A stretch of DNA of 64,000 nt from Euglena gracilis. Its lineage: Eukaryota > Euglenida > Euglenophyceae > Euglenales. The position numbers and the translations under genes are program-made. This document shows positions 56,538 through 64,000 of this stretch, piece after piece. Location: positions 13,138,716-13,202,715 of the forward strand of contig CP154954.1 of NCBI GenBank assembly GCA_039621445.1, given 5' to 3'. The notes below the pieces were generated by a model. It worked only from the letters and a program-made list of their open reading frames with translations. It ran no database searches and was not told the origin of the DNA. Within the stretch, counting starts at the first letter, position 1. Each line of letters opens with the position of its first letter.

Positions 56538-57791
56538 ATGCACCGGAAATTCTTCCGTTGTTCGGGTGAACGCGAACAAGCTCTCAACGAGATGATTGAG
56601 AAGCTCATCCAGCGGAAGTGGATTATCCCTTCCAAGAGTGTATGGACATCACAAGCCTTTGTGATGCCCAAACCCGCTGACCAGTCTGGTCAGAAGAAAT
56701 GGAGACTGGTGCTGGATTACCGGTACCTGAACTCCCAAACGAACTATGACCCCTTCTCATTACCGCTGATCGAGGATTTGATCACCAGACAATCGGATAA
56801 CCGGTTGTGGTCAATCTTTGATCTGGACGACGGTTTCCATCAAATGCATTTGCATCCTGATTCGCAACCGTATACGGCATTCGTGACATCCAAGGGTGTG
56901 TACCAATGGACGGTACTCCCCATGGGTGTTAAGAATGGCCCAGCCATGTTTCAACGCATGATCCAGTGGGTTTTGCGCGATTTACCGTTTGCTCCGGTGT
57001 ACATCGATGATGTACTGGTGGGAACGCAACCGCCATCCTCGAAGTCGGGCGAGGATATCCTCGAACCGCATTATCGCGATGTGCGGGCGGTATTATCCGC
57101 GTTCAAAAAGCATTTGCTTTTTGTGAAGGTTTCCAAAAGGCACCTGTTTCGCAAAATTATTAAGTTTTGCCGGCATATCCTGAGCAACGGGCAGCGTAAA
57201 GCCGCACCCAGCAAGATGGAGGCCATTAAGAAATGGACTCCTGAGGTCATTAAGACCATAACGCATTTAAAGGGATTTTTGGGATTAGCCCAATATTACG
57301 CGATTTACATGAAAGATTTCGCGAAAACCGCGGTACCCCTAACCCGACAGCTCAAACATTGGACACCCGATAACGCAAAAGTCATTTGGGATGACCAAAC
57401 GCGCGAGGCCTTGAATACAATCAAGGACTTGCTCCTCGAGAACGTGGTTCTCGATATCGCGGATCCATACAAACCGTATGTCCTGGAAGTCGACATGAGC
57501 GATTACGCTGTTGGCGGGGGTCTTAGCCAGCATAATGCGGCGAATGAACTCCGACCTATGGCTTTCTTCAGCAGGAAGCTACAGGGCGACAACGGGAAAG
57601 GACAGGTTAAATGGAGCATTCGCGAAAAGGAGACATATGCCATTGTGCTTATTATCCAGAAATTCTGCAGCTGGATAGCCAGCAGCTTGGTCCAGATACT
57701 CGTGTTGACGGATCGAGAGCCTTCAACACTGGTATACCGAGGACCTGAACAAGGCCATGTCATCAGTTGGCAGAAGATGCCGATGGCATGA
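56538..57791 (+). CDS. Element B reverse transcriptase/RNase H open frame
   Basis: 417 open codons. RT motifs: EKLIQRKWIIPSKS (block 1), RLVLDYRYLN, SIFDLDDGFHQMHLHP (first catalytic Asp), WTVLPMGVKNGPAMFQRMIQ and VYIDDVLVG (catalytic Asp pair at 57006-57011). RNase H: VLEVDMSDYAVGGGLSQHN and LRPMAFFSRKLQGDNGK. All core catalytic residues of RT are present. It ends early through a frameshift near 57716. It would act as part of the polyprotein, not alone. Confidence 0.85.
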   Translation: MHRKFFRCSGEREQALNEMIEKLIQRKWIIPSKSVWTSQAFVMPKPADQSGQKKWRLVLDYRYLNSQTNYDPFSLPLIEDLITRQSDNRLWSIFDLDDGFHQMHLHPDSQPYTAFVTSKGVYQWTVLPMGVKNGPAMFQRMIQWVLRDLPFAPVYIDDVLVGTQPPSSKSGEDILEPHYRDVRAVLSAFKKHLLFVKVSKRHLFRKIIKFCRHILSNGQRKAAPSKMEAIKKWTPEVIKTITHLKGFLGLAQYYAIYMKDFAKTAVPLTRQLKHWTPDNAKVIWDDQTREALNTIKDLLLENVVLDIADPYKPYVLEVDMSDYAVGGGLSQHNAANELRPMAFFSRKLQGDNGKGQVKWSIREKETYAIVLIIQKFCSWIASSLVQILVLTDREPSTLVYRGPEQGHVISWQKMPMA

Positions 57792-58321
57792 GTTCTTGAG
57801 CCAGTTTAACCTGGTGGTTACCTATACCCCAGGTCACACGCAAAAAGTTGCGGATCCTCTCAGCCGAGCCCCCCGGTTTTATCCTGGGAACCCGGAAGAG
57901 GGTGATGCTACTTTTCATGGCAGCCATGAGGCTGACCAGTTCGCACGTCGATCCGACGCTGCGAACAACATGCTCGATTCACTACCCGTTTCCCGGGTAT
58001 ATCGCAGCATCGCCATTTCACCACTGCGTGGAATGCGCCGACGTGGACGCACTGCCGGAGCCCGTCGCATTACGCGTACGGAAACTCCTACCCCCTATTT
58101 TTCCGCGAATAGGATTATTCGCGTGACCCTATATATATAGTACCATTGTGAATAGACTTCGTAATGGTTAATCCATAGAGAATTACTCTCTATCACCATT
58201 GGGACTTATTTTCCGGAATGATTCTGGTTATAAATATATGTATACCCCAAGACCTGGTTGATGATGTGATTTTGAGCTATCACAACCATGGTCACCCTGG
58301 GGCCCCCAAACTGCTTTCACT

Positions 58322-59626
58322 ATGTTCCCGCCCGTGGGCGCCCGAATTGTTTCAATTCAACGGCTTTCCGGCTTCTCGACCGCTGCGAGCGGCGAAAAAG
58401 CCGTGGAAAACAGCTGAAAAGCCGTGTTGAACAGCGAAGATGCCGTTTGTCCGTGCCCTTTTGGCGGAAAAGCCGTTTGGCCGGCGGCACTGGCGCAAAA
58501 GGCGGCTTTTTTGTACTCCGTCGCGGAAAACCGACAAGGAAGGAAGGGACACCGCGGGCGAAGCACAAAGGCCTTGGGAAACTGAGGCCCCCCCTTCTCT
58601 CTGCGCCGGCCCACGACGCAAAAAAAAACGCCCATTTTCTTTGCTGTGGCCTTTTTTTTAACATGGCTGGCTTTCCCCGTTTGTTTCGACAACATATTTG
58701 CCAACCCCTCAACTAACAAGGAAAAGCAACTCTCATCGCAAAGTGTTCGTGACAAAGTGCGGGACAAAACTGTTCTGGAGTTCTGGGACAAAAGTGCGGG
58801 ACATCTCAAAAGAAGGGTTGATGTCACTGCTGTGCCTCCGCCACTTTGTTCTGCAACGAGTGCAGTATAAGCTCTTGAAAAGCAGAAGCGTATATCTGGC
58901 CGAATTGCACCATTTCTCGTTCAGCTGTCGGGCAGGGGAAAAAATTCCTCTACGAAAAAGAGGAGTCCAGAATGAGGCTCACAACCAGAACAAAACATGC
59001 ATTGCACACATGGTGGCCATCATGGGGCATGATGGCAGATGGCCATCCTGGGTTGTGTTGGCCATCAAGGGTCATGATGGACATCAAGGGTCATGATGGC
59101 CATCACAGGTCATGATGGCCATCAGGGCCATCAGGTGTCATCATGGCCATCATGGATATTGATGGGCATCAAGGGTCATGATGGCCATCATGGGTCATGA
59201 TGGCCATATGGGTCAGGATGGCCATCATGGGTCATTATGGCCATCATGTCATGAATATGGGTCAGGATGGGCATCATGGATCTTGATGGCCATGGGTTGT
59301 GATGCACCTCATGACAACCATGGACAGAAAAATGGCCCTAAAGTGCTAAGTGGGGGGCGAAAAAAACAAAAAAAGCAAATATCCCCAAACTGGAAAAACC
59401 AAATCCAACAGAAACATTTTTTTTCAAGAGCTTTGATGGAAGGAATTGAACAAACTCTTTACAATCAGGGGTTTTTTCAGACGGGGGGGGGGGATCGGCA
59501 GACACCCACCAACATGGCCAAAAATGCATGAAATTGCACCTCTTTCAAAATTTTCGAGGCCAGAAAAGATATACTCACCAGCCCGTACCCCACCCCCCCA
59601 GTGGGGGGGGGGGCAGGGGGTCCAAG
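58322..59626. other. Host DNA between elements B and C, no gene seen
   Basis: Starts at the breakpoint of element B. GAAAAGCCGT-type motifs recur at 58390-58500. No convincing gene is seen. It contains the minisatellite at 59007-59325. Confidence 0.5.
59007..59325 (+). repeat. Minisatellite of about 20-bp units (GGCCATCATGGGTCATGAT)
   Basis: Some fourteen imperfect copies of ATGGCCATCA.GGGTCATG in tandem, with variable spacing. Confidence 0.9.
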
Positions 59627-60060
59627 AGTGTACGTCCCCTGACTCTATTCCCACTGCCTGTCGGCCTACTTACACCCTCCCGTGGGAACAGAACCAGGAG
59701 AGTAACAAAAAAGAAAGTCTTTCACTTAACTATTAGTTTTTATTGCCTTTGGGCTTATGCAGAGCACAAGGCAGGTGGAGGAGCCCTATGGGCTACGGAA
59801 ATCGATGCCAAGTTCTTGGCTGTCCTTTCAGGACTTCAAATCAGAAAAATCAAACTTGAAACTCAAGTCTTGAATCAAAGACCAGAATGGAATAAAATAA
59901 TACCACCTGTGAAAAGAGAAGGCAGATCCGAGATAGGATAGGCCATTCCTAATTCTGCAATTTGTATTGCAGAACATGGAATGATACTATCTGGCATGCC
60001 ACTGTACATTCTGCAGATTGCTGCTATGCACAGTGCCATGTTCATGCTGCCTGGTACACA
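59627..60060 (-). repeat. Element C 3' LTR
   Basis: Begins (plus strand) AGTGTACGTCCC and ends GGTACACA. The blocks CTATGGGCTACG, GGCTGTCCTTTCAGGACTTC and ATACCACCTGTG are shared with element A's LTR; other parts diverge. Confidence 0.85.
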
Positions 60061-60071
60061 TCCCCCTCCCA
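60061..60071 (-). promoter_or_regulatory. Element C polypurine tract
   Basis: TCCCCCTCCCA on the plus strand, identical to 30902-30912 and likewise abutting the LTR. Confidence 0.8.
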
Positions 60072-60244
60072 GGGCTTTGCCCGATTTCCTTACTGGACCA
60101 GGCCAGCAAGGACACAGGAAAGGCCGTGAGATAGATGAACATTCACCAGGAAAGCATATCTTGGGTCTGCTTCTCCATCACAAGGTAAAAAACCAGAAAG
60201 GGAAGGAAGAAAGGGGAACCCATAAACCCAAAACGCGCAAAAGA

Positions 60245-60770
60245 GTTTACCCGCTTATGCGGCTAACTACTTATTGCGGTAAAGGGGTGGAAGTGGAAGA
60301 GCCCATCGGAAAATGGGGCTGGAAGGTTTCCATTCCAGAAAGTCCCATCCACCCAGTTTGGGGTGTGTCTATGACACGCGGGGAGGTCTCATTCCATAAT
60401 CGGAAAAGATTGAAGGGTAGGGTGTGGAAGGAGGGGGCACCTGGCCAGTCATATCTGACCAAGGAGAAAGACCTATTTACAAAACCAACTGCCGGCGACA
60501 GCGATTTTGCCCGGGGGGGAAAGGGGAGAGGGGTGGGGGGCTGGTCTAAAGACCTTACAAAGAATTTTTGCTGTCTCGCAGTCTTATGGGGGCCTTAAGG
60601 CCGAAAAGTAACAAGTTGGCCCTATTATTACGGTGTGCGCGCTGTACGCTGTGCGTCTTCTTACTGCGGCATATACCGCTGTGAAGTCTTCACAGTGCAG
60701 CGCGAGCACGATGTTGTCGATGGGGTATCCCCAGAGGCGTATACCTCATAATAGCGGGCAGTAGCCCTAA
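60245..60770 (-). other. Element C 3' region conserved with element A
   Basis: Closely matches 31074-31600. Similarity ends near the AGTAGCCCTA at about 60765. Confidence 0.75.
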
Positions 60771-63400
60771 AAACTGTAGATTTGGCATTTGTGCCATGGG
60801 TGTGCAGCCTGTAGGCTGAAAGGTTGGCATTAGCCAAAAATAATGGGGGGGGGGTAGGCTTTATCGCCCAGAAACATTGCCTTGCGGAATATGCATGGCA
60901 CAAAAATACTAATGGGTGTATACCCGAATCAAAAATTTCGGCAGATTGCCAAAAAGATCATAGTGAGGTGTACAACCGCAGAAAAAATGCGGAATTGTGG
61001 CAGGCTGCTGCCAATTCACAGAACAACTGTGGTTGGGGTGGCTTATACCACTTTTTAAAACCACAAATGAAGTGTGAATGCACATAAAAGGATGGAACAT
61101 TGTTCCAGTGCGGTGAAATTCATCACAAAAAGCTGGATTTCACCATTTTTGAGCTATGGTTCTTATAAACCTTGCAGAATGACACCATTGGTGTTGCACA
61201 TGATGACCATTGGGTCCTCCGAATTATATCGGTAAGGGGGTCCAACTGAATAAAGTGGGGGGGGGGTGGGGCAAGAATGCCGTTAGTGTGGTAAGAAGAA
61301 AAAATACTGCAAATATGACAAAATCTCATCATTTGTGACTATGTCACTGAGAAATACTGACTTTTGTCAAATTTTTAGGGAAATCCCTATCAGGATTTAG
61401 GGCAGAAATGCAGATTCTGCGTCGAGAGTTCCATTTTTGCAACCAAAAGTGCAACTTTGTTGCATTTTGAGTCATTTAAGACTGCAAATTCGCCAAGTGC
61501 ACATAGTGCTTGTTGAGAGTGTCCAATAACACTGCATGTTTGTTGTTTTTACAGATTTTGAGATTTGGGTGTCTAATAACACCACATCACCCAAAAAGCT
61601 GTAAAAATGTGCAAAAATGTCGCAAAAAAAGCAAAAATACGCTTAAAAATACAAGTAAAACATGTCTATGACATCTTGAGCAAAGGAAAAATTGCCATTA
61701 TCAGCATATTCCTTTGCACTCCACTCTGGCATAGTGCCTCATGGTCACTCCCATTAGGGATATGAGTGCCAGAGTGGGGAAAAATCACCAAAAATTGCAG
61801 AAAAGCAATGATATAAATGGAAATTTGCACATAAGTGCTCCTAAAAATGATTCTAGTGAGTCGAAATGACCCCAAATCAGCCCCCGGAACTGTACCAGGC
61901 CTAATAGCCCATACAGAGGGGGCAATGGGCAGAATGCTGCCAAAGGTACTAAAAAATGGCCGTTAGCCAATCTGGTAACCAATGGTAATTAGCCATCAGA
62001 AACGATGTGGGGAACAGTATAGAAGCCTTTCAGGCTGATTTGCCAGTCTGGTACATGTTCGTACAAGATTTGGCCCCATATTTGGCTTTTGGCCAAATTG
62101 GCTGGGCCTAATTCAAAATTTCACGATCTCTTCAAATAAGAGTACCGTGCGGAGTTACAGCGATCTGATAGCATCGCTGAACGGCTCGTCCAACGAGCTT
62201 TCGAATGAGGGGTAACATGGCCTATCGGCCAGCTACGGACGCTGAGATACGTCTTTGATCTTTTGCCTGTGTGAGTGAGCTTTTGCTATAAGCTCCCATA
62301 ATTTATTCTACAAAGACAACTTTTGGTTTCTATCTCATAGGCACTACTACATACAGTCAAAACCTCATGGCACGAGGTGCCAGAAATTTTGAAGCTTTTG
62401 TGGTGGTTTTGAGGCTATGCCAAAGTGACACTTATGCAAATCTGCATAAAACTAGCCTATTTGGCTTGTTTTGGCCAATTCAGCCACTTTCAGCTACATA
62501 ATATGGCTTTTTGTGCCATTTTTTGAGGTCCTATGGACTTTTCACTTTATAATATGGATTTGTGGACCTTTGTCCTTTTGGTCCTTGCAATTTGTGCAAA
62601 TTGGTCCTATGGACCCATGGACCACATGGGTAATGGCCCATAGGCCTTGCACATCATAGGGTGTATTGGTCACATAGACCTAAGGCTAAGTGGTCAAGTC
62701 CACAAAAATGCATGTTTGAATGAATTTTCTTCATTTTCTTTTTGCAGGGGGGCAACTATGTTGCACATAAAAGAAATGAAATTGTGAGCATTTTCCCATA
62801 TCTGGATTGCATTTTGCCAAAGTATAAGCCATTTAGGCACAAAACTGCTATTTAAGCACAAGTTGGATAAGTTTTCGGGAAAAATGCAGTATTTGCAATA
62901 CATCCCAAAAACTTTATCACATAACGTGTGTTGCTTTGCTCTATAGAGCTTTGGGAACACCAAAATATTTTTGGTGTGGGAATGGATTGGGCAAAGAACC
63001 GTATTCACATAAAACTTCACTTCTTGTTTGCTGTCATCAAACAAAATCTGCAATTTGATCATGTGGTACAGAAACAAACATCCATGAACAGAATTGCGGA
63101 TTTCCACACATATATCTTTGGGAATGATTCCCAAAAGAATATGGGTGGTTTGGGCGTATACCCATGTGTCATAAATGCACGATAGTGGTCACACCACATC
63201 GTGAGAAAGGGGGGTTGCCAAGGTGGGTGGCGCGATACGCGCCGGGTCTAGCGCGATACGCGCATGATATGGCGCGATACGCGCGGGGGGGGGGGGGCAG
63301 TTGCCTCACTGCACAACATGTGCGGGGGGGGGGGGAGGCTTGGAAGCGCGATATGCGCACGATTCGCGCGACGCGCGGTGTGCGCAATTAGCGCTTGGGG
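60771..63400. other. Element C hairpin-rich non-coding body
   Basis: No ORF over 150 codons and no recognisable protein. Densely populated by perfect short inverted repeats (examples at 62158-62179, 62184-62198, 62218-62231, 62277-62295 and 62368-62382). Confidence 0.7.
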
Positions 63401-63411
63401 GGGAATGTGAG

Positions 63412-63789
63412 CTATGCGCATCGGCATTGATGTGCGCTATGCGCTTCGGGGGGAATGTGCACATAGTGCTGAATTTGTCTTGCACTTGACAAAAATCGGT
63501 CAATGAGTAGAGCTCTCCGTTGGAGATAGAGTGTGGGGGGATTAGTTTTGATGTATATATTCACCTTTGTGTTTGGTTGGTGATTGTGTGGAAAGTTCTC
63601 CCAGAGTGCACACCATGGGGGGAAGGTGCGGAGTAGTTGTCCTTGTCGCGCATGTCGGTCTGCGGGGGTGAGTGTGTTGGAAAAATGAGTATGCGACTTT
63701 TGAAGCTGCTGGGGGTGTACAGGATTGTCTGAATCAACAAACCTGGTGGAAAACGGAAAGTTGAAAGCAGCTGGGCGACTACTCGACAC
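63412..63789 (-). pseudogene. Element C pol linker remnant
   Basis: SSSRPAA and NPVHPQQ match the start of the protease-RT linker of A and B. The Cys4 motif is lost by frameshift and no downstream pol follows. Confidence 0.6.
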
Positions 63790-64000
63790 CGTTTAAACTT
63801 CAGGCCTTAGGGCTTTCGTCTTGGAACCCAGTGAAACGAATGGGGGTTAAGCTACTTGTTACCCCTACCGCATGTGGAACGTTTGTGGATATGCGGTGGT
63901 TAGGGGGGGCACTTTCTCTTTACCCCGGGTTGAAAACGGTGTTGGTGTTGTTGAAAACGGTGTTGCTGTCATCGAAAACGGTATGTAAAAGTGATGATTA

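Larger units (their letters stand above)
49887..58321 (+). mobile_element. Element B: 3'-truncated Ty3/gypsy retrotransposon
   Basis: It begins with a 297-bp LTR sharing only its ends and a few blocks with element A's LTR. Primer site, gag, protease, linker, DIRS-like domain, RT, RNase H and the start of integrase follow in the same order as A with clear protein similarity. Homology stops near 58321 within the integrase zinc finger, right after the GHPGAPKLLSL segment. The rest of integrase, chromodomain, any ORF3 and the 3' LTR are missing. RT is better preserved than in A (YIDD intact), but gag and pol carry stops and frameshifts. Confidence 0.9.
54440..58321 (+). pseudogene. Element B pol, partial and broken
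   Basis: Protease: DTGC at 54743 and GHPFLRQPRLVVDC. Then the linker with CVHCRRISAQPDFDCGC (about 55500), the DIRS-like domain (about 55950-56170), RT, RNase H and the start of integrase. One frame runs from 55326 to 57791 with only two stops: TGA 56004-56006 (Trp in element A) and TAG 56409-56411. A 2-base loss near 57716 shifts the RNase H end (THTQ-like GHTQKVADPLSR, 57757-58140). Integrase begins with GYKYMYTPRDLVDDVILSYH and is cut at about 58321. Confidence 0.85.
59627..64000 (-). mobile_element. Element C: related LTR element, incomplete in window, RT/IN not present
   Basis: A 434-bp LTR (59627-60060) in the same orientation as element A is followed inward by an identical polypurine tract and about 500 bp of 3' region nearly identical to A. 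From about 60771 to 63400 there is only hairpin-rich non-coding DNA. At 63640-64000 the pol linker region reappears (SSSRPAA..., matching A at about 42000-42250). The stretch that should hold RT, RNase H, integrase and ORF3 is therefore replaced, suggesting a non-autonomous derivative whose 5' part lies beyond the window. Confidence 0.75.

Noticed and set aside
59007-59325. Coding repeat protein (Met/Gly/His/Asp)
   Set aside because: A minisatellite with irregular unit lengths that break frame.

Overview
The window comes from an intron-rich eukaryotic nuclear genome, probably a protist or alga. The host coding pieces are short, very GC-rich exons with G/C third positions. They are joined by GT-AG introns that hold long G/C homopolymers, TG microsatellites and T-rich tracts. 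I cannot assign a lineage. Codes look standard: Trp is TGG and the one confident host gene ends in TGA.

Region 1 (1-15.5 kb, + strand) holds about a dozen small GC-rich candidate exons coding for Ser/Pro/Ala/Arg-rich protein. I recognise no family and cannot say how many genes they make up. The sequence between them is non-coding and repeat-laden. Region 2 (17.1-29.4 kb, + strand) is one gene that I recognise with good confidence: an LRRC40-type leucine-rich-repeat protein in about 19 exons. Most splice phases agree. The N-terminal 'WWE' block, the mid-protein 'KGT...YLR' block and the C-terminal 'YLR' tail all lie in the expected order.

Region 3 (30.45-64 kb) is almost entirely Ty3/gypsy-type LTR retrotransposons of one superfamily. 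Element A (30455-47852, minus strand, 17.4 kb) is complete. It has near-identical 447/448-bp LTRs, a 5-bp target duplication, a polypurine tract, an initiator-tRNA-Met-type primer site, gag with CCHC knuckles, protease, RT, RNase H, a DDE integrase and a chromodomain. It also has an unexpected 5.8-kb third coding region between the chromodomain and the 3' LTR. Its genes are broken by frameshifts and stops. Element B (49887-~58321, plus strand) is a related copy with a better-preserved RT, cut off inside the integrase zinc-binding domain. Element C (59627 to beyond the window, minus strand) has the same LTR and 3' region but lacks RT and integrase in the visible part.

Three signals stand out. 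(1) The retroelements are packed with short perfect inverted repeats, with arms of about 5-9 bp and tiny loops, far above chance, while the host DNA is not; at least one nonsense mutation lengthens such a palindrome. (2) In elements A and B, gag ends in UAG followed by an 8-nt spacer and a 7-bp stem, the layout of a retroviral readthrough signal. (3) Element A carries the unexplained third ORF. A DIRS-like domain lies between protease and RT in both A and B.
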